A stretch of DNA of 64,000 bases, taken from NCBI GenBank assembly GCA_963778465.1, contig CAVZUK010000003.1:1302001-1366000 (forward strand), in the 5' to 3' direction. This document shows positions 1 through 9,100 of the stretch, piece after piece. A program made the position numbers and the translations under genes. Numbering within the stretch: the stretch's first letter is position 1; each line of letters opens with the position of its first letter. Under the pieces are notes generated by a model. It saw nothing but the letters and a program-made list of their open reading frames with translations. It was not told where the DNA came from and did not search any database. The DNA comes from CAVZBW01 sp963778465. Lineage in GTDB: Bacteria; Actinomycetota; Acidimicrobiia; Acidimicrobiales; RAAP-2.

Positions 1-11
1 GCGGGCCCCTG

Positions 12-824
12 TCAGGCTCGTTCGTAGGGAGTCTGCTCTCCCGCCTCGATCCCGACCGGCAGGTGGTTCTCCGCGGGTGGGAGCGGACAGGTGGCAAAGT
101 CGGTGAAGGCGCAGGGCAGGTTGAGGGCCCGGTTGAAGTCGAGCACCACGGCCCCGTCGTCGTCGGGTGCCCCGACGGAGAGGTACCTGTTGGCCGCGTA
201 GGTGGTGACGCCCGAGGTGGCGTCGGTGAAGAGGATCGTCAGGCCGCCCGGCGTCCCTCCCCCGAAGGCCGTCAGCCGGAACGTCCGGCCACCCAAGACG
301 AACTCGATCTCCCCGGTTGCGTCGTAGACGTGCTCGATGCCCTCGACGGCCGCGCCGACCCGGACGGGCCGGGGCGTTTCGAACGGCAGATAGTGCCCGG
401 TGAGCACCCAACGGGGATCGGGGGGGAAGGTGGGCACCCCCTGGAACTGGGTCCGCCGGGGATGGTCCGGATGCCGTGGACGCAGAATGTCCCGCCCGCC
501 GCGCTTGGCCACCTCGACCACGGCATCACCGAACGAGGCCGTGCGTCCCTCACGTTCGGGGATCAACCCGAAGCGGTGTCCGTCCCGCACGGGGCGGCCA
601 TCGACCACGAGCTCCTCGTCTTGGTCGAGGGCGACCAACGGCCCCTCCCCGTCGGTGGCCCATGCGCCCGGGGCCCCCGGATACCTGGTCGGTGTCCCGG
701 TGAGCCAGTGGATCCCCGTCACCGCGAGGAAGCCGTGGGGATCTGCCAGCTCCCGCTCGTGCTGGCGGTGCCACTCCTGCCACGCGCTGGCGAATTCGGT
801 GCGGTCGATCTGCCGGATGGTCAT
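12..824 (-). CDS. DUF1684 family protein
   Basis: A 270-residue soluble protein with no signal peptide. The C-terminal third carries the conserved DUF1684 block: DFNRALNLPCAFTDFATCPL, then a P-P-x-E-N run and a final acidic G-E segment. The function of the family is not established. I chose the ATG at 824 because GGGAG lies about six bases upstream; an in-frame start at 854 would add ten residues with no better site. It lies 34 bases downstream of the epimerase gene on the same strand, so the two may be cotranscribed. The family call is firm, the role unknown. Confidence 0.8.
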   Translation of the reverse strand: MTIRQIDRTEFASAWQEWHRQHERELADPHGFLAVTGIHWLTGTPTRYPGAPGAWATDGEGPLVALDQDEELVVDGRPVRDGHRFGLIPEREGRTASFGDAVVEVAKRGGRDILRPRHPDHPRRTQFQGVPTFPPDPRWVLTGHYLPFETPRPVRVGAAVEGIEHVYDATGEIEFVLGGRTFRLTAFGGGTPGGLTILFTDATSGVTTYAANRYLSVGAPDDDGAVVLDFNRALNLPCAFTDFATCPLPPAENHLPVGIEAGEQTPYERA

Positions 825-887
825 GCCGTCTCCCACTCGTTTCGCCCGGACCACACGCTATGACCCATCCCGCGCTGGGCGGACGGA

Positions 888-1808
888 TCAGAGGACCTCG
901 GGGTGGCGAGCCTGCACCATCCGGCGCAGCCCGTCCCGCCAGTCGACCTCGGTGTGGCCGACGAGCTCGTGCATGCGGGTGAGGTCCAGGCAGACGCTCT
1001 CGATGGTCTGGTCGGTCGGCTCGAACTTGGCGGGGTGCCCGACCATCTCGCCGAGGTAGGTGCACCATTCCTCGATGCTCACCACCTGGTCCCCGCCCCA
1101 GTTGACGACCGTGGCCGGTACCGACGCGGCGCCGAGCAGCCGGGGCACCGTGCTGGCGATGTCGTCCTCGTGCAGCGGGTGGTACTGGCTGGGTGCGTCG
1201 AGGTGCACCTGCACGGGCATGTCGGCCAGGAGCATCTCGAGATGGATGGCGGGCCATCCGCCGCCGTCGCCGTAGGGCACGCACAGCCGGGCGATGGTCG
1301 TGGGCAGCCCGAAGCGCCGAGCCCCCCAGCGGGCGGCACCCTCGGCCGCGATCTTGCAGATGCTGTAGGTCTGCAGGAAGCCCCACACGCCGTGGTTGTC
1401 GCCGAGGGCCGCGTCCTCGGGAAGGGCCCGGTGTCCGTCGGGCCGGTAGACGGCCGTGCTCGAGCAGTGCAGGAACGCCCGGGCTCCCTGCAGGTGCTCC
1501 ATCAGCGACAGGACGCCCCCGACGTTGGCGTCCAGGTCGGCCGACCAGTCGTTGGACTTGGAGACCGCCAGGTTGAGGACGAAGTCGGCGTCGGTCGGGA
1601 GGTCCGCCACGTCGCCCGCCGCGAGGTCGACCGCCACGCAGGTGACGCCCGCCTCCTCGAGGCGCTTGCGTGCCTCGGCGTCGCGGAACCGTGCGGCGCC
1701 GTACACGTCGTGCTCGGCGGCGAGCGTCTTGGCGAGGGGCTCCGCGACCTGACCGGTCACCCCGGTCACCACGATCTTGGAGCCGCGTTGGATGGTGTCG
1801 TCAGCCAC
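888..1808 (-). CDS. NAD-dependent epimerase/dehydratase (extended SDR)
   Basis: 306 residues with an N-terminal Rossmann nucleotide-binding motif (VTGVTGQVAEP, near residue 14) and the catalytic Y-x-x-x-K as YSICK in the middle. These mark an extended short-chain dehydrogenase of the NAD-dependent epimerase/dehydratase family. The substrate cannot be read from sequence. It starts with GTG at 1808, 19 bases after the stop of the TetR gene on the same strand, so it is probably cotranscribed with that repressor. The context with flavin and SDR enzymes across the divergent promoter suggests catabolism of a cyclic or terpenoid-like compound; this is inference. Confidence 0.85.
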   Translation of the reverse strand: MADDTIQRGSKIVVTGVTGQVAEPLAKTLAAEHDVYGAARFRDAEARKRLEEAGVTCVAVDLAAGDVADLPTDADFVLNLAVSKSNDWSADLDANVGGVLSLMEHLQGARAFLHCSSTAVYRPDGHRALPEDAALGDNHGVWGFLQTYSICKIAAEGAARWGARRFGLPTTIARLCVPYGDGGGWPAIHLEMLLADMPVQVHLDAPSQYHPLHEDDIASTVPRLLGAASVPATVVNWGGDQVVSIEEWCTYLGEMVGHPAKFEPTDQTIESVCLDLTRMHELVGHTEVDWRDGLRRMVQARHPEVL

Positions 1809-1827
1809 GTCACCTGCCTACCACGGC

Positions 1828-2397
1828 TCAGCCGTCGATGAGGTCGTGCAGCCTCCGGCGGACGCTCTCGTGGAATTCGGCGGACCGCTCGTCGTCGACG
1901 TGCAGCGCGTTCCGGATGAAGGGGTTGAAGAAACGCCAGCCAAAGGCCAGCGCGAGCGCCGCCGCGGTCGTGACGGTGGGGTCCCCGGCCTCTGGGACGT
2001 GCTCGAGGTCCAAGAGCCGGTCGAGCATGGCGTGGCGCTTCGGGGCGGCGGCCGGCTCCTTGGCCCGGTCGGAGAGCAGGGTCCACGCGAGCAGGCGCAG
2101 GTAGAGCCCCGTGTCGACGCCGGGACCGAAGAGGCGGTCGAGCGCGGCGGGGTAGTCGGGCGCCGCGTCGAGCTGTGCCCCCCAGCGCCGGGCGTACCGC
2201 TCGAGGAGCTGGTCGAACACGCCGTCCTTGGTGCCGAAGTGGCGGTGCACGAGGCCGTAGTTGACGTCGGCCTCCCGGGCGATGGCACGCAGCGACACGT
2301 CGGCCGGTCCGCTGGCGGCGAAGAGCCGCTCGGCGGCGTCGAGCACGGCGTCGATCACCTCGTCGCGCCCCGTCGGCCGCTTGACAGCTGTAGCCAT
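1828..2397 (-). CDS. TetR family transcriptional regulator
   Basis: 189 residues. The N-terminal helix-turn-helix spans about residues 14-58 (AERLFAASG ... VSLRAIAREADVNYGLVHRHF), typical of TetR; the C-terminal ligand domain is unassigned. The gene diverges from the luciferase-like monooxygenase operon. Its ATG lies inside a 17-base palindrome that recurs 37 bases away in front of the divergent gene. That arrangement is expected for a repressor controlling itself and the neighbouring operon. The inducer is unknown but is probably a substrate of the divergent enzymes. Confidence 0.88.
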   Translation of the reverse strand: MATAVKRPTGRDEVIDAVLDAAERLFAASGPADVSLRAIAREADVNYGLVHRHFGTKDGVFDQLLERYARRWGAQLDAAPDYPAALDRLFGPGVDTGLYLRLLAWTLLSDRAKEPAAAPKRHAMLDRLLDLEHVPEAGDPTVTTAAALALAFGWRFFNPFIRNALHVDDERSAEFHESVRRRLHDLIDG

Positions 2398-2442
2398 TGG
2401 CTACAGACTACCCGGGTCGTGACGATGTAGCCAGTGGCTACA
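2389..2442. promoter_or_regulatory. Paired TetR-type operators in divergent promoter
   Basis: Two perfect-arm palindromes, TGTAGCCA-T-TGGCTACA at 2389-2405 and TGTAGCCA-G-TGGCTACA at 2426-2442, differ only in the central base. Their centres are 37 bases apart, between the tetR start (2397) and the monooxygenase start (2461). The first covers the tetR start codon. The simplest reading is that the adjacent TetR protein binds both and represses both directions. Confidence 0.88.
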
Positions 2443-2460
2443 GACCGGGAGGTGGACGCC

Positions 2461-3675
2461 ATGAAGTTCTCGCTCATCTACGAGGCTCAGACCGCGGATG
2501 CCTCGCGCGAGGGCGATCACCGCATCTTCCGGGAGGCGCTCGAGCAGGCGCTGCTGGCCGAGGAGGTCGGCTTCGACGTCGTGTGGGCGGTGGAGCACAC
2601 CGCCCTGGAGCACTACGCGCACATGAGCGCGCCGGAGACCTTCCTCGCCTTCTTGGCGGGCGCCACCTCGCGCATCCACGTCGGCCACGGGGTGATCTGC
2701 CTCCCACCGCACATGAACCACCCCGTCAAGGTCGCCGAGCGGTGCGCCACTCTGGACATCCTCTCTGGCGGCCGCCTCGAGGTCGGCTTCGGCAAGGGCG
2801 GCACCCAGCAGGAGGCCGGCACCTTCGGCTACGACCTGCGAGAGCTCCCGCCCATGATCGAGGAGTCCATGCGACTGGTGCCCCGTTACTGGGTGGAGGA
2901 TCTCGTGGAGCACCACGGGCGCTTCCTCGACATCCCGCCGAGGCCCATCCATCCCAAACCGTTGCAGGATCCCCACCCGCCGCTGTACATGGCGTGCACC
3001 CATAACGACTCGTTGTCGACGGCGGGCGGCCTCGGCATCGGCGCGCTCGTGCTCGGCTTCGGCGGCCCCGAGCAGGTGGCCGAGAAGAACCGCATCTACC
3101 GGGAGGCCTTCGCGGGCCGTGACCCCTCCCGCCAGGTCGGGCTCCGCCCCACCGAGCACCTCGCGGCACTCTGCCCGACCATCGTGCTGCCCGACGGCCG
3201 CGAGGCTCGGCGGCTCGGGATCCGCGGCCAGAGGTTCTTCATGGAGACGATCGGGCACTGGGCGAGCAACGGGCAGATGCCGCTGCCGCAGCCCGAGACC
3301 TGGCCCGACGACCTCACCGCCACCACGGGCGACGGGACCACGGTGATCGAGACCTCGATCGGGTCGGAAAGGGTCAGCGTCGACTTCTCCCAGCCGACCA
3401 TGGCGTTGCTCAACCCCAACCACGCCTACGGCACGGTCGAGGACTGCATCGGCTACGTCTCGAGGTTGATCCAGGCCGGCGCCGACGAGATCCTCTTCCT
3501 CTGCCAGATGGGCACGATCCCGCAGGAGCCGCAGCTCCAGACCATCCGGACCATCGGCGAACAGGTGATCCCCTACTTCTCGGAGGGCGAGGGTCGACGG
3601 CTGGTCGAGAACCGGCGGACCGTGCCGGCCGCCGGGATGGCGGCGGCGGCCGCCTCCGGTCGGGAGGGTGCATGA
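2461..3675 (+). CDS. LLM class flavin-dependent oxidoreductase
   Basis: 404 residues of the bacterial-luciferase-like monooxygenase fold: an N-terminal strand KFSLIYE, a VVWAVEHH-like segment (VVWAVEHTALEHYAHMSAP) and a central ILSGGRLEVGFGKG block. Such enzymes use reduced FMN or F420 to oxidise or reduce organic substrates; the cofactor cannot be decided here. The ATG at 2461 follows GGGAGG (2447-2452) by eight bases. Its stop overlaps the ATG of the next SDR gene, so translation is probably coupled. The promoter carries the paired TetR operators. Confidence 0.87.
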   Translation: MKFSLIYEAQTADASREGDHRIFREALEQALLAEEVGFDVVWAVEHTALEHYAHMSAPETFLAFLAGATSRIHVGHGVICLPPHMNHPVKVAERCATLDILSGGRLEVGFGKGGTQQEAGTFGYDLRELPPMIEESMRLVPRYWVEDLVEHHGRFLDIPPRPIHPKPLQDPHPPLYMACTHNDSLSTAGGLGIGALVLGFGGPEQVAEKNRIYREAFAGRDPSRQVGLRPTEHLAALCPTIVLPDGREARRLGIRGQRFFMETIGHWASNGQMPLPQPETWPDDLTATTGDGTTVIETSIGSERVSVDFSQPTMALLNPNHAYGTVEDCIGYVSRLIQAGADEILFLCQMGTIPQEPQLQTIRTIGEQVIPYFSEGEGRRLVENRRTVPAAGMAAAAASGREGA

Positions 3676-4424
3676 GCGCACCACGGCTCGGCGAGCCCGG
3701 CGGGGCGGTCGTCGTGACGGGTGGCGCGTCGGGGATCGGTCGTGGCTGCGCGCGTGCCCTCGCCGCCGTCGGGCGTCCCGTCTCCTGCTGGGACCTCGAC
3801 GCGGACGCGGCTCTCGCCGAGGCCGGCTCGATCCGCGACGAGTGGGGCGTGCCCGCACACGGTGCCAAGGTCGACGTCACCCACACGGGCGAACTTGCGG
3901 CGGCGGCCTCGGAGGCCCGTGCGGCGCTCGGACCGATCTCGGGCCTCGTGCACGCCGCCGGGGTCGCGGGGCCAACCACCTTCGACGACCTGAGCGAGGA
4001 GCGGTGGGACGCCGTGCTCGACGTGCACCTCCGCTCCGCCGTATTCCTCGTCAAGGCTCTGGCAGAGGAACTGAGGTCGTCGCCGGGCTCGGCCGTGGTC
4101 CTCGTCGGCTCGATCGGCTCCTTCGTGGCGTGGCCCGTCATGGCCCCCTACGCCACGGCCAAGTCGGGCCTCCTCGGGCTGGCAAGGTCGCTCGCTCTCT
4201 CGCTCGGTCCGGAGGGCGTCCGGGTCAACGTGGTCTGCCCGGGGTACGTGGACACGCCGATGTTGCACCCCACCCCGCACATGGCCGACGCCGCCCCTCT
4301 CGGCCGCATCGGTCGCCCCGACGAGATCGCCTCGGCCGTGCGCTTCCTCCTGAGCGACGAGGCCTCGTTCGTCACCGGCACCCAGCTCGTCGTCGACGGG
4401 GGCGTCCTGGCGGGCACGGCATGA
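3672..4424 (+). CDS. SDR family oxidoreductase
   Basis: 250-residue classical short-chain dehydrogenase with TGGASGIG for cofactor binding near residue 16, a serine in VGSIGS, and the catalytic YATAK motif. The C-terminal DGG segment is typical of the family. It starts by ATGA overlap with the monooxygenase gene and ends by ATGA overlap with the next SDR gene, so the three form one translationally coupled operon. It probably oxidises an alcohol to a ketone or the reverse with NAD(P); the substrate is unknown. Confidence 0.9.
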   Translation: MSAPRLGEPGGAVVVTGGASGIGRGCARALAAVGRPVSCWDLDADAALAEAGSIRDEWGVPAHGAKVDVTHTGELAAAASEARAALGPISGLVHAAGVAGPTTFDDLSEERWDAVLDVHLRSAVFLVKALAEELRSSPGSAVVLVGSIGSFVAWPVMAPYATAKSGLLGLARSLALSLGPEGVRVNVVCPGYVDTPMLHPTPHMADAAPLGRIGRPDEIASAVRFLLSDEASFVTGTQLVVDGGVLAGTA

Positions 4425-5179
4425 GCGCAGGCGTTCTGGCCGGCAAGGTGGCGATCATCACCGGCGGTGCCCGCGGCCAGGGCGCCGCCGAGGGGCGTCT
4501 CTTCGTCGAGCGAGGCGCAAAGGTGGTGCTGACCGACGTGCTGGTCGAGGAGGGACGGGCGACCGCCGGCTCGATCGGGGCGGACGCCATGTTCGTCGCG
4601 CACGACGTCTCGGACGAGGCTGCATGGGACCCGGTGATCGACGTCACCCTCGAGCGGTGGGGGAGGCTGGACGTGCTGGTCAACAACGCGGGGATCCACC
4701 GTGTGCGCCCACTCGTCGACGAGCGCGCCGCCGACATCACGGAGCTCCTGGCGACCAACCTCGTCGGGCCGATGATCGGCATGCGCGTGGTCGCCGACCC
4801 GATGGAGCGATCCGGCGGCGGGTCGATCGTCAACATCTCGTCGCTGGCCGGCCTCCAGGGCCTTTGGGGTCACGGCGCGTACGGGGCCTCCAAGTGGGGG
4901 CTGCGAGGGGTGACCAAGATCGCGGCGGTGGAGCTGGGGCCCCGCGGCATCCGCGTCAATTCGGTCCATCCCGGGCCCATCGACACCGCCATGCTGCCGG
5001 TCCGGCCGCAGGACGCGCCGGGCCGCTTCGCCTCCATGCCGCTCGGCCGGGTGGGCCAGCCCGAGGAAGTGGCCGAACTGGTCGCCTTCCTCGCCTCCGA
5101 CGCCTCGTCCTATCTGACCGGGGCGGAGCTCACCATCGACGGTGGTCTCGCCGCGGGGCGCCTGCCCGAACGCGGCTGA
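4421..5179 (+). CDS. SDR family oxidoreductase (glucose 1-dehydrogenase/hydroxysteroid type)
   Basis: 252-residue classical SDR with TGGARGQG cofactor motif, NNAG, a catalytic serine in NISSLAG and YGASK. The sequence resembles 3-alpha/20-beta hydroxysteroid-type SDRs (GGARGQGAAEGRLF and HPGPIDTAM segments), which is suggestive of a cyclic alcohol substrate but not proof. The start overlaps the stop of the preceding SDR by ATGA. The next gene begins 38 bases later. Confidence 0.9.
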   Translation: MSAGVLAGKVAIITGGARGQGAAEGRLFVERGAKVVLTDVLVEEGRATAGSIGADAMFVAHDVSDEAAWDPVIDVTLERWGRLDVLVNNAGIHRVRPLVDERAADITELLATNLVGPMIGMRVVADPMERSGGGSIVNISSLAGLQGLWGHGAYGASKWGLRGVTKIAAVELGPRGIRVNSVHPGPIDTAMLPVRPQDAPGRFASMPLGRVGQPEEVAELVAFLASDASSYLTGAELTIDGGLAAGRLPERG

Positions 5180-5217
5180 GCGGGACCGCACCCCGACGGC
5201 TGGGCCACAATGCATCC

Positions 5218-6168
5218 GTGAGCGACCCTGCCATCGTCAACCGGATCACCGAGATGCTCGGCGTCGAGCGGCCCATCGTGCAGGCCCCGATGGGCTACAT
5301 CGCGCGTGCGCAGCTCGCCTCGGCGGTGTCGGAGGCGGGCGGCCTCGGCATCATCGAGACGTCCTCGGGCGAGCTCGATGTGATACGGGGCGAGATCCGC
5401 AAGATCCGCGACCTCACCGACCGGCCCTTCGGCGTGAACATCGCGCAGCTCTTCGTCAACGAGCCGGGCGATTTCGTCGACCTGATCGTCGAGGCCGGCG
5501 TGCGCTTCGTCACGACGTCCGCCGGCGACCCGAGACGCCTCACCGGAGCCCTGAAGGAGGCCGGGCTCACCGTGTTCCACGTCGTCCCGAGCCTGCGGGG
5601 CGCCCTGCGGGCGGTCGACGCCGGGGTCGACGGGCTGGTGGTCGAGGGCAACGAGGGCGGTGGGTTCAAGGACCCGCGTGGGGCCTCCACGATGGTCCTG
5701 CTGCCCCTGGTGGCCTCTCGGGTCGACGTGCCCATCGTCGCGGCGGGTGGCATCGTCGACGGTCGGAGCATGGCGGCGGCGTTCGTCCTCGGTGCGGAGG
5801 GCGTCCAGATGGGTACGCGGATGCTGGCTTCGGCGGAGTCGCCCATCCATGACAACTGGAAGTCGGCCGTGGTATCGGCCTGCGAGATGGACACGGTCAT
5901 GCTGAATCGCTTCTCCCGCCCCGGCATCCGAGCGCTCGTCACCGAGCGCACCCTCTCGCTCGAACGATACGAGCACGTGAGCGGCGCCGACTACGGGGCC
6001 ATCCACGAGCTCTACTTCGGCGGCGATCTCGAGGCCGCCGTGCCCTTCGGTGGGCAGGTTGCCGGGCGGATCGACGGCGTGCGGCCGGTACGCGACATCC
6101 TCGACGCGACGATGGAGGAGTTTGCAGCTGCGATGCGGGAGATCGCGAAGCGCTACGCGGGCGGCTGA
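5218..6168 (+). CDS. Nitronate monooxygenase family (NPD-like) flavoprotein
   Basis: 316-residue FMN-binding TIM-barrel protein. IVQAPMGYIA at the N-terminus, VAAGGIVDGRSMAAAF and GAEGVQMGTRML are the standard nitronate-monooxygenase/FabK-type motifs. The position normally holding the catalytic histidine in an AGGH motif reads GGGF, so true nitronate oxidation is doubtful and an enoyl reductase or dehydrogenase role is possible. I use the GTG at 5218. It is the last gene of the plus-strand operon, and its 3' end overlaps the convergent ABC transporter gene by 16 bases. Confidence 0.82.
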   Translation: MSDPAIVNRITEMLGVERPIVQAPMGYIARAQLASAVSEAGGLGIIETSSGELDVIRGEIRKIRDLTDRPFGVNIAQLFVNEPGDFVDLIVEAGVRFVTTSAGDPRRLTGALKEAGLTVFHVVPSLRGALRAVDAGVDGLVVEGNEGGGFKDPRGASTMVLLPLVASRVDVPIVAAGGIVDGRSMAAAFVLGAEGVQMGTRMLASAESPIHDNWKSAVVSACEMDTVMLNRFSRPGIRALVTERTLSLERYEHVSGADYGAIHELYFGGDLEAAVPFGGQVAGRIDGVRPVRDILDATMEEFAAAMREIAKRYAGG

Positions 6169-9100
6169 AGCCCGGCCACCGTGGCGCCGGCCAGTGCCGG
6201 TCCGCTCGAGTGGAGGTGGCAGCGGACCGTCGTGCCGTTCGGGGCCGTGTAGGGCTCGGGGTCGACCGTGGCGCACACGTCCATGGCGAAGGGGCACCGC
6301 TGCCGGAAACGGCAGCCCGTCGTGCCCGTACCCTCCTCGACCTCACCGCTCAGCACGAATTGGCGGCGGGACCGCTGCCGCACCGGGTCGGGGACCGGGA
6401 TGGCCGAGAGCAGGGCCGCGGTGTACGGGTGGGTGGGGCGGGAGTAGACCTCGTCTGCGTCACCCTCCTCGACGATCTTGCCGAGGTACATGACCGCGAT
6501 CCGGTCGCTCAGGTGTCGCACGACCGACAGGTCGTGGGCGATGAAGAGGTAGGCCAGCCCCAGGCGGTCCTGGAGGTCGGTCAGCAGGTTGATGACCTGA
6601 GACTGGGTCGACACGTCGAGGGCGGAGACCGGCTCGTCGCAGACCAGCAGGCTCGGCTCGAGCGCGAGGGCACGCGCGATGGCGATCCGTTGCCGCTGGC
6701 CACCGGAGAACTCGTGGGGCTGCCGCCCGAGTACGTGCCGTCGGATCCCGACCTGGGAGAGCAGGTGGACGACGCGCTTCTCTCTCTCGGCCCGGCCGAG
6801 CGAGGTGTGGATCCGCAGCGGCTCGCCCACGATCTCGAGGATGTTCTGGCGCGGATCGAGGGAGGAGTAGGGGTCTTGGAAGACCATCTGCATCCCCTGG
6901 CGCTCCCGCCGCAGCTTAGGGCCACGCAGCGCCGTGAGGTCGACGCCGCCGAGCGTGACGGTCCCGCCGGAGGGCTCGATCAGGCGCACGACCATCCGGG
7001 CGAGCGTCGACTTGCCCGAGCCGCTCTCCCCGACGAGGCCGAGCGTCGTGCCGGCACTGATCGTGAGGTCGACGCCATCCACCGCGTTGACCGAGCCGGT
7101 GACCCGCCGCAGCAGGCCGCTCCGCACGGGGAACCGCTTGGAGAGGTCGCTCACGACGAGGAGCGGTTCGCCCGGTGAGACCACCTTCCCGTTCGTGGAG
7201 ACCGGCGTCTCGGTCCCTTGGCCGACGGCTCCGGCGAGGACCAGCTCGTCCTGGCGGAGGCACCGGCTGAGCGCTTCGCTGGAGCCGTTCCCCGGGCCGG
7301 GAGTTCCGGGGCCGGGCGTGCCCCCCGAGTCCGGTGGGGCCGAGTCCGACGCGCTCCCCGACCCGACCGGGGACGACGGCCGCCGCAGCTCGACCGGCGT
7401 GGTCACGCACGCATCCGTCGAGTAGGAGCAGCGCGGATGGAAGCGGCAACCGGCGGGGAGCTGGTCGGGTCGCGGCACCATGCCGGGAATGAAGTGCAGC
7501 GGCTGTCCGGCGGGAGTGAGCTGGGGGATGGAGCTGAGCAGCGCCTCCGTGTAAGGGTGACGGGGACGGACGAACAGCTCGGCCGACTCCGTGTGCTCCA
7601 CGATCTGGCCGGCGTACATCACGACGACGTCGTCCGCCACGTCCGCGATGACGCCCAAGTCGTGGGTCACGAAGATCATGGCCATCTCCTCCTCGCGCTG
7701 GAGGGTGTGGAGCAATTGCACGATCTGCGCCTGGGTGGTGACGTCGAGGGCGGTGGTGGGCTCGTCGGCGATCAACAGCTTGGGCGAGCACGAGAGGGCC
7801 ATGGCGATCATCACTCGCTGGCGCATCCCACCGGAGAAGGCGTGCGGGTAGTCCCGGGCCCTTTCCGCCGCCGAGGGGATCTCGACCCGCTCGAGCATCT
7901 CGACGGCGACCTTCCAAGACTCGGTCTTGCTCAGCTTGCGGTGGGTTCGGACCTGCTCGGCGATCTGGTTCCCGACCGTGAAGGCCGGATTGAGGCTCGT
8001 CATGGGCTCCTGGAAGATCATGCCGATCTCGTTGCCCCGGATCTGGCGGAGCGCGGCCGGGGACATGCGCATGAGGTCTCGGCCCTGGAACCGAGCCGAC
8101 CCGCTGGCCCGGCAGCCCCTCGGTGGCAGCAGCCCCATGATGGCGAGCGCCGAGACGGTCTTGCCCGAACCGCTTTCGCCCACGAGGCCGAGGGTCTTGC
8201 CTCGCTCCAACTCGAAGGTCCCGTTCTCCATCACCGGGAGCCACCTCCCGTCGGTCAGGAACTCGATGCGCAGCCGGTCCACCGAGAGGAGGGTCTTCGT
8301 GTCCGCGGCCGGCGCCGCCTTGGCCTTGGCCTCCTCCCTGGCCTGGGCAGCGACGCTTCCCGGGCGCGCGGCCCCGACGATCTGGGCGAGCCGGGACTTT
8401 CGCTCGGTGCCCACGAGGCTGCTGCTCTTCGGACGCTCTCGGCCGAGCGAGTCCCGCAGCCCGTCGGCGACGAGGTTGAACGACAGCACCGACAGCATGA
8501 TGGCGAGCCCCGGGAAGACGAGGGCCCAGGGGGAGGAGAAGATGAATTGGTAGCCCTCGTTGAGCATCGAGCCCCAGCTCGGCGTCGGTGGTTGCTCTCC
8601 CAGGCCGAGGAAGCTCAGCCCCGCCTCGACGAGCAGGGCGAAACCGAGCGCCAGGGCGAGCTGGATGATGATCGGGGAGGCGACGTTCGGTACGACGTGA
8701 CGCCGGATCAGCCGGTTCGAGGTGGCGCCGAGGGACCGCGCCGCCTCGATGAAGTTCTCCTCCCGCACGGCGATGACCTCGCCACGCAGCAGCCGGACGA
8801 AGCTCGGCACGAAGACGATGGCGATGGCGATGGCGGTGTCGTTCAGGCTCGCCCCGAGCAGCGCGGCGACCGTCAGGGCCAGGACGAGCGGGGGGAAGGA
8901 GAACAGCGCGTCCATGAAGCGCATGATCACGGTGTCGACGGCGCCCCGGAAGAACCCGGCGATCAGGCCGATGGGTATGGCGATGACGGCGGCGATCCCG
9001 ACGATCTCGAAGGTGGCGCGCAGGGAGACCCGACCACCCCAGATGAGCCGGCTCAGGATGTCGCGGCCGAGATCGTCGGTGCCCAGCCAGTGGGCGCTCG

